Of a stretch of DNA of 64,000 nucleotides, positions 1-9,380 are shown in pieces. The DNA lies in NCBI GenBank assembly GCA_016722525.1, contig JADKJB010000001.1, positions 372,001 through 436,000 of the forward strand, in the 5' to 3' direction. This DNA comes from Bacteroidota bacterium. GTDB lineage: Bacteria; Bacteroidota; Bacteroidia; AKYH767-A; OLB10. The position numbers and the translations under genes are program-made. The notes below the pieces were generated by a model. The model did not search any database and had not been told where the DNA came from. It worked only from the letters and a program-made list of their open reading frames with translations. Within the stretch, counting starts at the first letter, position 1. The number at the start of each line of letters is the position of its first letter.

Positions 1-86
1 CTGCCGAACTGCATTCAGGTATTTATCAACTGCAGGTGTGGCGAAATGAAAAAATGAAATCTATCAAGTTGATAAAAATGGATTAA
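1..86 (+). CDS. C-terminal tail of a T9SS cargo protein (partial)
   Basis: The gene enters from outside the window. Reading from base 3 gives 27 codons up to the TAA at 84-86. The peptide (LHSGIYQLQVW...KSIKLIKMD) has the pattern that ends type A T9SS sorting domains: a 'SGIYQL' beta-hairpin, then a basic final strand. Only the last strands of the sorting domain are present, so the passenger domain is unknown. The gene converges on the 142-912 gene and shares a bidirectional terminator with it. Confidence 0.75.
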   Translation, partial: AELHSGIYQLQVWRNEKMKSIKLIKMD

Positions 87-103
87 CCTTTTCTTAGATG
101 ATT

Positions 104-143
104 AAAAAAAGAGAGTCGCAAAAATTTGCGACTCTCTTTTTTT
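104..143. terminator. Bidirectional intrinsic terminator
   Basis: A near-perfect hairpin: A7-GAGAGTCGC-AAA, a 2-nt loop, then TTT-GCGACTCTC-T7. The A and T runs on the two sides give a U tract on both strands. It sits exactly between two convergent T9SS genes. Confidence 0.85.
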
Positions 144-912
144 AATTGATGATTGTAATTCTTTTTGTTACAAACTTATCTCCCGTTTGGATTTTAACAA
201 AATAGAGTCCTTTGCTTTTTCCGGACAAATTAACCGAATACAATCCGATATTTTCCTTTTCAATCATCACATTTTTAACCTTGTTCCCTAAAATATCAAA
301 CACTTCAACTTTACATCCATTAATTAATTCAGGTATTCTCATATATATCAAACCGGTAGAAGGAGATGGAAATACCTTTATCAATTCTGCTTTTATTGGC
401 TGATTCATTGAAGTGCCAACGGAAAAAAAGGAAACATCATCAAATGCAAGATTGCCCCCGGCCGGTTGTTTGCGATATAAAAATTTAACATAATCTGCGC
501 CATTTAAATTGGCACTTAAAATTGTTCCGGTGGTAGGTATGGAATCAAAAGCAGCCACTATGGTCCAGTTAATACTATCGGAACTTGCTAATATTTGAAG
601 TTCATTCAAAGGAGAAAATGGAGTTCCATTACCTCTGGCAAAAAACGAAACAGAATCTTTTGCAATAGCAGTCCATGGAGCTACTACAAAATCGCTATCG
701 TTTCCAAATTTATACGAAGGAGCTGATAAGCCAAAATTTCCGGTAGAGGTGTAAAAGGAATTTGAAGTGTTCCATGAAATAAACCAATAAACCGGAACAG
801 TTGCAATGGTTCCTGAATAATTATCAAACCCGGTACCAATTACCTGGAGTTGTGCTTGTGTTTTCAAGTTAAAAGCAAGAGAAAAAAATAGAATTAAGTA
901 ATATTTTTTCAT
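142..912 (-). CDS. Secreted protein with type A T9SS sorting domain
   Basis: This 256-residue protein starts with a clear signal peptide (MKKYYLILFFSLAFNLKTQA). The mature part is a short beta-rich domain (FDDVSFFSV near residues 155-165) resembling DUF4465/choice-of-anchor folds. Residues ~180-256 form a type A T9SS sorting domain: VFPSPSTG, VEVFDILGNKV, GLYFVKIQTGDKFVTKRI. The sorting domain is clear; the function of the N-terminal domain is not identified. The product is presumably exported by Sec and then moved to the surface or outside through the Por secretion system. Confidence 0.8.
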   Translation of the reverse strand: MKKYYLILFFSLAFNLKTQAQLQVIGTGFDNYSGTIATVPVYWFISWNTSNSFYTSTGNFGLSAPSYKFGNDSDFVVAPWTAIAKDSVSFFARGNGTPFSPLNELQILASSDSINWTIVAAFDSIPTTGTILSANLNGADYVKFLYRKQPAGGNLAFDDVSFFSVGTSMNQPIKAELIKVFPSPSTGLIYMRIPELINGCKVEVFDILGNKVKNVMIEKENIGLYSVNLSGKSKGLYFVKIQTGDKFVTKRITIIN

Positions 913-995
913 GGAATTTCATTTTTTTTGTTCTTGTTTTTAGCATCAATAATCCTGCCAATGCAAAACATGAACAATATACTCAAGAGAAGGAA

Positions 996-1562
996 TTACT
1001 GTTTGGTATTAAATTGGTTCATGGCCAAAACAGGGCCTGCAGCAATAAAAGTTCGTATTGCATCAGATGATAACGCAATGCGTTCGGCAACTAATTTCAT
1101 TTCCTCTTCAGGCCATTTACTGAGTACATAATCGGCTTGTTGCCCTTTAAAAAAGTTATTGCCAACGCCAAAACGCAATCGGGCATAGTTGGTGGTATTC
1201 ATGGTTTCATTAATACTTTTCAAACCATTATGACCACCATCACTACCTTTCAATCGAATGCGAATTGTGCCTGAAGGTAAAGCGATATCATCAGTAATTA
1301 CCAACATATTTTCGATAGGAATATGTTCTATCTGCAACCAATAATTCACGGCTTTACCACTCAGATTCATAAAAGTATTCGGCTTAAGCAAGATAACCTG
1401 TTTACCTCGAATTTTGATACGGGCGATATGACCATACCGTTCAGATGAAAAAAAGGCTTCGATATGCGCAGCGGTATAATCGAGCACATCGAAGCCAATA
1501 TTGTGCCTTGTGTGAGCATATTCAGCGCCCGGGTTTCCCAACCCTACCACGAGGTATTTCAA
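996..1562 (-). CDS. pth: Peptidyl-tRNA hydrolase
   Basis: Pth releases tRNA from peptidyl-tRNAs that drop off stalled ribosomes, so that the tRNA can be reused. The 188-residue length is normal. The family signature is at the N-terminus: LVVGLGNPGAEYAHTRHN with catalytic His20, followed by KPNTFMNLSG and GSDGGHNGLKS. It starts 11 bp after rplY, which is after prs, so prs-rplY-pth is probably one transcript, a common Bacteroidota arrangement. No anomaly seen. Confidence 0.97.
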   Translation of the reverse strand: MKYLVVGLGNPGAEYAHTRHNIGFDVLDYTAAHIEAFFSSERYGHIARIKIRGKQVILLKPNTFMNLSGKAVNYWLQIEHIPIENMLVITDDIALPSGTIRIRLKGSDGGHNGLKSINETMNTTNYARLRFGVGNNFFKGQQADYVLSKWPEEEMKLVAERIALSSDAIRTFIAAGPVLAMNQFNTKQ

Positions 1563-1573
1563 AACTCAACGTT

Positions 1574-2194
1574 TTATTTTGCAGCTTTTGCTGGTGCAGC
1601 GGCAGCTTTAGGAGCAGCAGCTTTGGCCGCTTCGGCAGGAGTTTCTACCACATTTCTTGTGGTACGAATACCAACAATAATATTGTTTGCCGTATCCAGA
1701 AATTCAACACCTTCCAACTTCAAATCGCCCACGCGAACGGATTGTCCAATAGTTAAATTAGTAACATCAACAGTAACTGCATCTGGCAAGTGTGTAGGGA
1801 ACGCTTTCACTTTTAGTTTTCTTACCTTAGAAAGTAATTTGCCACCTTGCTTTTGACCTTCAGAAGTTCCTGAAATTTTAACAGGGATATCGATTACCAC
1901 TTTCTTATCATCGTGAATCGCCAAAAAATCTATGTGGAGAATCTTATCAGATACTGGATGGAATTGCAATTCCTGCATGATAGCAGTGTGAATTTTGCCA
2001 TCAACATTAATTTTCACCGTGTGCACATCGGGTGAATAAACGAGGCTGCGGAAAGAGAGTACAGGAGCTGAAAAATGAACGGTTTCATCACCACCATAAA
2101 TAACACAAGGCACCATTCCGGCATCTCTTAGTTTTTTAGTGTGTTGCTTGGTAAGACCTTCTCTTTTGGTTCCTGCTAATTCAAGTGATTTCAT
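1574..2194 (-). CDS. rplY: 50S ribosomal protein L25/Ctc (long TL5 form)
   Basis: This 206-residue long-form L25 has an N-terminal 5S-rRNA-binding domain (residues ~1-95, with GMVPCVIYGG) and a C-terminal TL5 beta domain (~100-190). It ends in an Ala/Lys-rich tail typical of Bacteroidota homologues. It binds 5S rRNA in the central protuberance of the large subunit. It lies between prs and pth with short gaps (17 and 11 bp). Confidence 0.96.
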   Translation of the reverse strand: MKSLELAGTKREGLTKQHTKKLRDAGMVPCVIYGGDETVHFSAPVLSFRSLVYSPDVHTVKINVDGKIHTAIMQELQFHPVSDKILHIDFLAIHDDKKVVIDIPVKISGTSEGQKQGGKLLSKVRKLKVKAFPTHLPDAVTVDVTNLTIGQSVRVGDLKLEGVEFLDTANNIIVGIRTTRNVVETPAEAAKAAAPKAAAAPAKAAK

Positions 2195-2211
2195 GACTAT
2201 AATTATTATTA

Positions 2212-3147
2212 TTAAGCTTTAACAAATAATGGACTAATAGATTCATAAGCATAAAACTTATGAATTGCTTTTGCAAACAATTCTCCGGTAGGTAATGCAG
2301 TAATTTTAGCAGAATGCTTTCTAAGCGGAATTGTGTCGCAAACGATCAACTCAGTAAGAACAGATTCTTCAATACGTTCGTATGCTTTGCCTGATAAAAC
2401 AGGGTGTGTACAAAAAGCTCTTACACTTTTGGCGCCACGATCCATAATGAGTTGAGCAGCTTTAGAAAGTGTTCCGGCGGTATCAACAATATCATCAACA
2501 AGCACTATATTTTTTCCTTCAACATTACCAATTATCGTCATGCTCTCTACTTCATTTGCACGTTTTCTGTGCTTATCGCAGATAACCATATCCACGCTGA
2601 AATATTTTGCATATTCCCTAGCTCTGTGTACACCCCCCATATCCGGAGCGGCAATTACAAGGTTCTCCAGATTCATGCTTTTAATGTAAGGCACAAAAAT
2701 GGTGGAGGCATCCATGTGATCCACCGGAACATCAAAGAACCCCTGGATTTGAGGCGCATGAAGATCCATTGTCATAACACGTGTAACTCCTGCTGCGGTA
2801 AGCAAATTGGCAACTAATTTAGATGCTATTGCTACTCTTGGTTTGTCTTTTCTGTCGGAACGTGCATAACCAAAATAGGGAATCACTGCCGTGATATAAT
2901 GGGCAGATGCGCGTTTTGCAGCATCTATAAGCAACAGCAATTCAAATAAATTATCAACCGGCGAAAAGGTAGATTGAATAATAAATACATCACAACCTCT
3001 GACACTCTCATCAAAATAAGGTGAAATTTCACCATCACTAAAATGACTGACAGTTACTTCCCCTAACGGAGAACCATAGCATTCTGCTATTTGTTCGGCC
3101 ATATATCTGGAAGTTGTACCGGAGAATATTTTTACCTGCCTAGCCAT
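2212..3147 (-). CDS. prs: Ribose-phosphate pyrophosphokinase (PRPP synthetase)
   Basis: Makes phosphoribosyl pyrophosphate from ribose-5-phosphate and ATP for nucleotide, His, Trp and NAD synthesis. Family motifs are present: FSDGEISPYFDESVRG (ATP/active-site flap), DLHAPQIQGFFDVPVDH, and the PRPP loop VLVDDIVDTAGT. The open frame extends to 3189, but homologues start at MARQVKIFSG, so the start is placed at 3147. First gene of the prs-rplY-pth operon. Confidence 0.96.
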   Translation of the reverse strand: MARQVKIFSGTTSRYMAEQIAECYGSPLGEVTVSHFSDGEISPYFDESVRGCDVFIIQSTFSPVDNLFELLLLIDAAKRASAHYITAVIPYFGYARSDRKDKPRVAIASKLVANLLTAAGVTRVMTMDLHAPQIQGFFDVPVDHMDASTIFVPYIKSMNLENLVIAAPDMGGVHRAREYAKYFSVDMVICDKHRKRANEVESMTIIGNVEGKNIVLVDDIVDTAGTLSKAAQLIMDRGAKSVRAFCTHPVLSGKAYERIEESVLTELIVCDTIPLRKHSAKITALPTGELFAKAIHKFYAYESISPLFVKA

Positions 3148-3426
3148 ATTGGTTTTTTCAAAGGGGTTGCAAAGTAACAAAATTTCCACCTCATCTCAAA
3201 ATAGAATTTCCTTAAAAATTCAAGGATTCATGAGGGTTATGAGGGTTTTAAGTGCACCTCCTACATAAAATATCTAAGCAATTCATTTACAGTAAATTGC
3301 ATTAATACTTCGAACAATTCCATATAATTTGATCGAAAAGTAATTTTTCCTGAAAAGGCCTCAATTTATGAACCACCATTCCAGCAATCCCAAATTAATA
3401 ATATAATAATCAACCACTTAAATAAA

Positions 3427-3711
3427 TTATTCCAATTCCAATAACTTAATAAAAGAGGTTTCACCATCAACACTTAAGCGTATCGTGTAAACACCTTTAT
3501 TCAACCCATATTTAGAAGAACTGAATTCAAACGTATAAGCACCCTCCGATTTAAGGCCATTTTCCAGCACACCAACCACTTGTCCTAACACAGAAATCAA
3601 CTCTAACTTTACTTCTGCATCCTGAGAAAGTGTTAAAGAGATAGTAGTTGCGCCAAAATAGGGATTTGGCATAGCGATAAAAGAAAATCCTTTGCCGGTC
3701 AAACTCGCCAT
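3427..3711 (-). CDS. T9SS sorting domain, C-terminal fragment of the 8143-3427 protein
   Basis: The 94 residues are a complete type A sorting domain (MPNPYFGATTISLTL, VKLELISVLGQVV, KGVYTIRLSV). They are not a separate gene. About 20 residues in this frame upstream of the Met (YYYQLKQIDFNGNSELSEIV) continue the protein ending at 3714 directly. A single missing base near 3775-3780 breaks the frame. The sorting domain shows that the whole ~1,570-residue product is T9SS cargo. Confidence 0.8.
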   Translation of the reverse strand: MASLTGKGFSFIAMPNPYFGATTISLTLSQDAEVKLELISVLGQVVGVLENGLKSEGAYTFEFSSSKYGLNKGVYTIRLSVDGETSFIKLLELE

Positions 3712-3713
3712 AA

Positions 3714-6422
3714 CTATTTCGGAGAGTTCGGAATTCCCATTAAAGTCGATTTGCTTAAGCTGATAATAATAGGGATGTTTTTCTCCACACGAGTATCTTC
3801 GAAATTATATTCAGTTGTAGCATTTGTTGTTCCTTGACCTTGTTTCCATCCTATAGTTTCAAAATCAGGCACTCTTACAGCCCTTCTAATTTCAAATCCC
3901 TGATTCATCGTTTCAGAGGCGGTGGCCCATTTAACATGAATACTGGTTTTACCCGGAATGGCTACAAGATAAAGTAATTCCACCGGCAATGGGGTAAGAG
4001 ATTGCGCAATGGCAAACTGCGAATTTGTTCCCATAGCCACCATAGCAGATCGCTGCACTGCTCCAATTACAGAAGCAGGAACACAACTTCCGGTCAGCCC
4101 CCAGGTGCCTGCGCCACTCTTATACATTATTGTAAATCCTGTTTGAGGATTTGAATAGCTGGCATTATAAGCAGTGGTAGTATAAGGAGCTACACCATTA
4201 GAAGGCAGAGGATCCAATTGCCAATAACCATTATTTAGAGGAGTTTGATCATAAATCGCACTGGTGCATTCAGGTCCAAGGAAGGGAGTTGGTGTTGCAG
4301 GTGGCGCATTATTAAATGAAACTGTGGCAGCGGATCTATCATTGAAAGCACCAAAATTAAAGTTGATTCTCTCATAACCCTTCAAAGCCGTACCAACGGG
4401 AAAATCATAAGCCCCTCCTGTTGCAGCAAACGATCTTTTAAGATTTCCTTCAACGAAGCTCAATGTATGGCCTGAAGTTACCGATGCAGGAAGGTTGCTT
4501 ACCACACTAACTCTATTTGCTCCGGTAACAATTCTTCCTAATGTAAGCGTCAACGTTCCATTTATCGTCATCCAGTCAGTAGCTCCACTGTTACCAAGTG
4601 TAACGCCTGGGCCTGTGTGATTTATTTTAACATTCGACAATGTTCCACGATTGAAATAATTCTGAGCGGCAGCTCCATTGAACTCAAGAGTTGCGGCAGC
4701 GTTATAAATTCCATACGGCAATGAACTGTAATGAACAGTGAAGTTACCAGCAACTTTATGGTATCTGCCGGCCGCATTAAAAGTACCGCCGAGCCAGGGC
4801 ACAACTGAAGAAATAGTAAAATTTCCTGCATTATCCAAATCATTATTTAATGTAACCGTATTTCCTCCTGCAGTGACCGGTTTATTGATAAGGAGGTGCC
4901 ATAATTTATTGGTTCCTGTCATTCCACCAGACATCATTTGATTTTGAACCACCGAGTCACTTTCCATGACAATTGTTGAATTGGCCATAGCGTTCAGTAC
5001 TCCATTATTCACAAAATCTTTACAAACTTTTAATTGAGCTCCAGCCTGTAAAGTCAGGGAGGCTCCAATTGCAACGTTAATGCTTCCACAAACTGCTGTT
5101 GCGCCAATAATTGAGGGCTGATTGACAGGAGTTGCTGAAATTGAAACATTATAAACACAATTTGGAACTGCGCAACCGCCCCAATTTTCAGGATTATACC
5201 AGTCGGTGCTGACAGTTCCTGTCCACACTAAAGTACCTCCGGCGGCAGGTACAGTGGCAATTGGTGATCCGGCCGAGAAATTTAAATTAAAACCGGAAGT
5301 ACTATTGGTGAAATTACTTACTATAAGCAGGTATTCATCACCGGCAACAACCGGTATTCTTGACTGATAGGCGCTTCCGAAACCGGGATAGGCAGCAGGT
5401 GCCACTCCTATTGCAGCACTATAGCAACCGGTTACGCCCAGAAAACTATAATTACATGAAATGGGTGGCACTGTTGCCAGGTTGGAGCAATTCGCAGGAC
5501 CAGCAGCTCCGGCCGTTTTCGTTTTCCAAACAGCAAAATCATAATCGGTTCCAACTGTTGAAGGAGCTCCCGGCCAATCGTTAGGAACGATATCAAATTC
5601 CAGAAAACCATTGGATACAATATTTATTTTATACCAATAGGATCCGCGTTCACCGGAAGCTAAACAATTAGCACCTGTCGAAAATTCACAATTAGAACCT
5701 ACTGCTTGTGGCCCTGGGTTAGCAACGGCAATATTGGTTTTACAAACCGGAAATGCCTGATCGCAATCCTGACCAGGGGTGGGCGGCAGCGGTAACGAGC
5801 AACCTGCTCCGGCATCCATCAGAAACAATGTAAACGATCCGGTGAGACTCGCATAACCGTCTACCATCACATAGTAGGTAGCCCCAACTGTTAGTCCTGT
5901 AAGATTTAACAATGAAGTAGGGTAGGTATTAAAACCACAAGGAGGCATATCCTGACTGCAACCTACTAAATTCAAAGTATTACCACTACCCGCTGCAATA
6001 GTTCCAATAACGGGTCCGTAAACGGCAATTTGGGTATTTGGCAAAGTGCCTAGAGTGGTTCTCATTCGTACGCAACCTGATGCCGGTGCAACAAAGGAAA
6101 ACCAAACAGTATTCATGGTATTGGTACCAAAGGGTTCAAAGCACCCTGGCTGAGCTACAGGTTCATCGGCACTTCCCGAACAGTTATTATTTCCGGCAAT
6201 TGGAATATTAAAAGGAATTGCCTGCGCCTGAAAAGGCTGGTCGTTGGGAGCACCTGACCCGTAAGAGCTAACGGTAAGGTTATACGTTACAATAGTTGAA
6301 GGGCTCTGCGTATCAATAATTATATAATAAGATCCGGCGGCAGGAGATTCACCGACCCCGACAAACTTCCTGTTGTTGCGCCTCCGCCAAATCCAATACA
6401 GGTACCTCCTGAACCCGGACAA
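3714..6422 (-). CDS. Large secreted repeat protein, middle fragment
   Basis: Real coding in this frame begins near 6346, where it takes over from the upstream fragment (GSLSGSVNL, then PAAGSYYIIIDTQ). The ~60 out-of-frame codons before that are an artefact. It carries further PPC/CUB-like beta-sandwich modules (CSGSADEPVAQPG..., DCDQAFPVC...). A beta-solenoid section follows (WTGTVSTDWYNPENWGG onwards), then an Ig-like LPVELLYLVA segment that usually precedes the sorting domain. The true C-terminus is in the 3427-3711 frame. No enzymatic motif was recognised; an adhesin or surface-layer role is only a guess. Confidence 0.75.
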   Translation of the reverse strand: MSGFRRYLYWIWRRRNNRKFVGVGESPAAGSYYIIIDTQSPSTIVTYNLTVSSYGSGAPNDQPFQAQAIPFNIPIAGNNNCSGSADEPVAQPGCFEPFGTNTMNTVWFSFVAPASGCVRMRTTLGTLPNTQIAVYGPVIGTIAAGSGNTLNLVGCSQDMPPCGFNTYPTSLLNLTGLTVGATYYVMVDGYASLTGSFTLFLMDAGAGCSLPLPPTPGQDCDQAFPVCKTNIAVANPGPQAVGSNCEFSTGANCLASGERGSYWYKINIVSNGFLEFDIVPNDWPGAPSTVGTDYDFAVWKTKTAGAAGPANCSNLATVPPISCNYSFLGVTGCYSAAIGVAPAAYPGFGSAYQSRIPVVAGDEYLLIVSNFTNSTSGFNLNFSAGSPIATVPAAGGTLVWTGTVSTDWYNPENWGGCAVPNCVYNVSISATPVNQPSIIGATAVCGSINVAIGASLTLQAGAQLKVCKDFVNNGVLNAMANSTIVMESDSVVQNQMMSGGMTGTNKLWHLLINKPVTAGGNTVTLNNDLDNAGNFTISSVVPWLGGTFNAAGRYHKVAGNFTVHYSSLPYGIYNAAATLEFNGAAAQNYFNRGTLSNVKINHTGPGVTLGNSGATDWMTINGTLTLTLGRIVTGANRVSVVSNLPASVTSGHTLSFVEGNLKRSFAATGGAYDFPVGTALKGYERINFNFGAFNDRSAATVSFNNAPPATPTPFLGPECTSAIYDQTPLNNGYWQLDPLPSNGVAPYTTTAYNASYSNPQTGFTIMYKSGAGTWGLTGSCVPASVIGAVQRSAMVAMGTNSQFAIAQSLTPLPVELLYLVAIPGKTSIHVKWATASETMNQGFEIRRAVRVPDFETIGWKQGQGTTNATTEYNFEDTRVEKNIPIIISLSKSTLMGIPNSPK

Positions 6423-8143
6423 CCTTGATAAACAGCATAGCTGACATCATTGCTGGTAGCACCAGAAATGGAAATTCCAATACATTGGGGTGCGGCTACA
6501 GAAAACTGATATACTTTATCCTCACCATAAGCAAATGTGGCATTGCATATTCCAGCTGTTGCTCCCGAATAATCATTCCCCATACATGCGGTGGTGTGAC
6601 CGGATACCGCATAAGGTAAAGAGGGTATGCTAACGGCGGTAGCACATGTGGCCCCGGCAGCTCCAGATGTTACAGCTGAAATACTCACAAAATTATAATT
6701 GTTACACGTAGGAAAAGCGTAGGAATCAAGAATAAGGTAATAAGTTACTCCTCCGGTAACATTTAAACATAATGCCTTGTCACCTAAATAATCCTGAGCA
6801 AAGGCAATACAATTTCCGGCACCCGGGCCACAAGCTCCAACAGGGCAACCAGAGTAAAGCATTAAGCCGGTATAAGAAGCTGAAGGGGCACTTAAAGTAA
6901 TGTTGATTTGTCCGGAAGTAGCCGGAGTGAAAATCCACACCACATCTTCACCTGTGAAATAACTGGAGTTCCCACAAGTGGAAGTATTGGTAGGAGTAAG
7001 ATTATTCCCTTGCGAGCAGGTAGTTCCCGGCCCTGAATTATAAGGTAAAGAAGCAACATTGGTCACTCCCGTTCCCAGCAAAGTTGCACAGGAACTTCCT
7101 ACAACAGGAGTTATTGATAACGAATTGTAACTGTTACATGTGGGTGATGCATAAGAATCAAGCACCAGGTAATAAGTAACGCCTGCGGTTAAGGTTGCAC
7201 AAAAAGATTTATCACCCGAAAAATCCTGCGCATAGGCAATACAGGTAGCTGCTGGCCCTGAACATCCTCCAACAGGACAACCACTGTACAACATCAATCC
7301 AGTATAGAATGCAGAAGGAGCACTGAGGGTAAAACTGACTGCACCGGTTGTGGTTGGAGTAAATATCCAAACCTGATCTTCACCGGTAAGATAGCTGGTG
7401 CTTCCGCAAACGGGAGTATTGGAGGGAGTAAGATCATTGCCTTGACCACAAGTTGTGCCAGCACCTGACACATAGGGTAAAGAGGCCACATTGAAAACCC
7501 CTGTTCCTAGCAAAGCGTTGCAGGAGGTTGTGGTATTAGATACCAGTGAAATATTATCAATTGCCCCTGCAGGGTTCGTTCCCAGGCTACCATCGTTCCT
7601 CCATGAAAAAACAAGTCGTTGTGTTGTTCCCGCTGCAGCACATGGCATTGCTAAAGTAGCCGATTGCCAAGTAGTAGAAAGATTGTAGTCGCCCCCAACT
7701 TGTCCGGTTGCCAGCAAGGTGCCTGCAGTAACCGGAGTCGCTGTTGAAACCAGGTAAACCCTTATATAATCGTAATTTCCTTCGCCAAACCCTTTCCAGT
7801 TAAATGAAAGAGTTATATTAGGTTGTCCTGCCGGAAAGGTAACGTCCCTGTAAAAATGAGAAACCGTAATGCTGGAAGGATTATAAGAGTTATTTGTTGA
7901 AGCGGTTCCAATATAAGCACATCGTACTCCGGTAAAGCCTGTCGCACCCGTACCACAAAACCATTGATTGGTTTGCAAAGGAGGTGTGTTAACTTCTGTC
8001 CATCCATTAGCTGCAAAAGTTCCACCGCTTTCAAAACCGCCGACGGTGGCAGGGTTAATAATTACAGTTTGAGACTTTGCGACTAATGACAAAGTAAAAA
8101 GACAAACAAAAATAACAAACGAGCGGGGTACAGATTTAATCAT
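6320..8143 (-). CDS. Large secreted repeat protein, N-terminal fragment
   Basis: Start of a ~1,570-residue T9SS cargo spanning 8143-3427. It has a signal peptide (MIKSVPRSFVIFVCLFTLSLVAKSQ) and a choice-of-anchor/jelly-roll domain (~30-200). Two nearly identical ~145-residue modules follow, each with SLPY, TGEDxVWIFTP, YTGLMLYSGCPVG and YYLxLDSYAxPTCN. A more divergent third module comes next. The frame breaks near 6346, where one base appears to be missing (CTCCTG for CTCCCTG). Many paired cysteines suggest disulphide-stabilised extracellular modules. Confidence 0.8.
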   Translation of the reverse strand: MIKSVPRSFVIFVCLFTLSLVAKSQTVIINPATVGGFESGGTFAANGWTEVNTPPLQTNQWFCGTGATGFTGVRCAYIGTASTNNSYNPSSITVSHFYRDVTFPAGQPNITLSFNWKGFGEGNYDYIRVYLVSTATPVTAGTLLATGQVGGDYNLSTTWQSATLAMPCAAAGTTQRLVFSWRNDGSLGTNPAGAIDNISLVSNTTTSCNALLGTGVFNVASLPYVSGAGTTCGQGNDLTPSNTPVCGSTSYLTGEDQVWIFTPTTTGAVSFTLSAPSAFYTGLMLYSGCPVGGCSGPAATCIAYAQDFSGDKSFCATLTAGVTYYLVLDSYASPTCNSYNSLSITPVVGSSCATLLGTGVTNVASLPYNSGPGTTCSQGNNLTPTNTSTCGNSSYFTGEDVVWIFTPATSGQINITLSAPSASYTGLMLYSGCPVGACGPGAGNCIAFAQDYLGDKALCLNVTGGVTYYLILDSYAFPTCNNYNFVSISAVTSGAAGATCATAVSIPSLPYAVSGHTTACMGNDYSGATAGICNATFAYGEDKVYQFSVAAPQCIGISISGATSNDVSYAVYQGCPGSGGTCIGFGGGATTGSLSGSVNLLPPDLII

Positions 8144-8529
8144 CTTGAATGATAGGTTAGGGGGTTAGGAATGAACCTTTGTTGTCGGGCGTTCTATACG
8201 TTACATACAATTACAGAGCTCAATTTAAAATTACATAGAGTGGTATTAGCTATTAAAGATTTTGAAAATTATAAATTAATCCTAACAATGCCAAAGGTTT
8301 TTTACCATTTACAGGAAAAAGTTTTCAACTAAATTATCAGATGGGCCTGGTTCGAGTCCGGCGCACCATTAGGGGAGGCGATCTCGACTTCATTCGATCA
8401 CTTAATGAAGTTTTTGACTCTTGGTTTGAGAGGGTTCAAAATGAGTTATTTCGGCTGGACTTCGCCCGATCTATTGGGAGGCAGATCAATTACCGGTAAG
8501 CTGGCAGGGAAAAGATTAAGATGGGCTGC
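8144..8529. other. 386-bp intergenic region with a tRNA-3'-end-like fragment
   Basis: Separates two minus-strand genes. Bases 8346-8367 read like the end of a tRNA (GGTTCGAGTCC, then GCGCACCA), but the T stem is imperfect and no upstream tRNA body is visible. The next ~160 bp look more GC-rich than the surroundings and contain a short ACTTCATT/AATGAAGT inverted repeat. This may be debris from a recombined tRNA-GIY-YIG region like the one at 9.3-9.7 kb. No intact gene seen. Confidence 0.35.
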
Positions 8530-9213
8530 TTAAAGATTGTTGATATCGGGGATTACTACTTTTTTTCTCCCCTCATAAATAATTTTCCCCTGCCCTTCGA
8601 GCGAATTAATCAATTGAGTTACTGTTTGTCGGGAAGCGGCAATATAATCGGCAATTTCCTGGTGAGTGAGCAGCATTTCCATCTCCGCTTTTGAACCTAA
8701 AATTCTTCCGGAATGCGCAGCATATTTTTTAAAAAATTCGACCAATCGGGTAGCCACATCTTTAAAAACCAGATCAGAGTATTTGTTTTGAAAATCGACA
8801 AGTTTATCACCAACATAACTGTTGTATTTGGTAGTCAAATCAGGATTTCGGTTTAACACCTTTTTGAAATGAGCCACTTCAAAACTACAAACTTTTATGG
8901 TATCACTGAGTACTTTAGCATACTCCTTGGGTGCTTGCTTGCTCCCTTCAAGGGCAACATGACCAAAAATGTCATGAATGGTTAATATTTCGGAAATAAT
9001 TTCTTTTCCCGTTTTATCGTTGGTACAGATCTTTAAAGTACCCTCTTTGATAGTATAAAGTCGCTTCACATCTGAATCCGAAAAAAAGATCATATCGCCT
9101 TTGTTTCCGGTTTTAAAATTCGAGATGATGCACAGATCGGAGATATCAGAATCGCTCAGAATATCGAATAAATCGTGGTTGCGGAGGTGCCAGAATTGAG
9201 TTTTGTTGAGCAT
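8530..9213 (-). CDS. Crp/Fnr-family transcriptional regulator
   Basis: 227 residues. An N-terminal cyclic-nucleotide-binding-like beta roll covers ~20-130 (GDMIFFSDSDVKRLYTIKEG..., IFGHVALEG). A dimerisation helix follows, then a C-terminal winged helix-turn-helix (~180-215: LLTHQEIADYIAASRQTVTQ). It has no Fe-S cysteine cluster of the FNR kind. Ligand and targets cannot be told from sequence. It is divergent from tRNA-Leu. Confidence 0.9.
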   Translation of the reverse strand: MLNKTQFWHLRNHDLFDILSDSDISDLCIISNFKTGNKGDMIFFSDSDVKRLYTIKEGTLKICTNDKTGKEIISEILTIHDIFGHVALEGSKQAPKEYAKVLSDTIKVCSFEVAHFKKVLNRNPDLTTKYNSYVGDKLVDFQNKYSDLVFKDVATRLVEFFKKYAAHSGRILGSKAEMEMLLTHQEIADYIAASRQTVTQLINSLEGQGKIIYEGRKKVVIPDINNL

Positions 9214-9268
9214 AATTCAATAATCCACATAAAATTAGTATAAAGTCGCAGAATTCCAGCATTTTTTT

Positions 9269-9276
9269 TACTTTTG
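9269..9276 (+). promoter_or_regulatory. -7 box upstream of tRNA-Leu
   Basis: TACTTTTG matches the Bacteroidota primary sigma -7 consensus TAnnTTTG and lies 14 bp before the mature tRNA 5' end. No convincing -33 TTTG is visible. Confidence 0.45.
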
Positions 9277-9290
9277 CAGCCCATTTAATT

Positions 9291-9377
9291 GCCCGGATGG
9301 CGGAATTGGTAGACGCGCTGGTCTCAAACACCTGTGCCTTCACTGGCATGCCGGTTCGACTCCGGCTCCGGGTACCA
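9291..9377 (+). tRNA. tRNA-Leu (anticodon CAA)
   Basis: Folds as a class II tRNA. Acceptor GCCCGGA/TCCGGGT (first pair G-U), D arm with GGCGGAATTGGTAGACGC, anticodon loop CTCAAAC (CAA, reads UUG), variable stem TGCC/GGCA, T arm GCCGG-TTCGACT-CCGGC, discriminator A, and an encoded CCA at 9375-9377. The anticodon stem has one T-T mismatch. A perfect hairpin terminator follows at once. Confidence 0.93.
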
Positions 9378-9380
9378 CCT

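Noticed and set aside
1445..1856. Plus-strand open frames opposite pth and rplY
   Set aside because: Antisense shadows of well-supported housekeeping genes; the Ala-rich stretch reflects the rplY Ala/Lys tail.
3190..3426. Possible repeat (ATGAGGGTTATGAGGGTTTT)
   Set aside because: Only a short direct duplication of ATGAGGGTT; no array and no associated feature.
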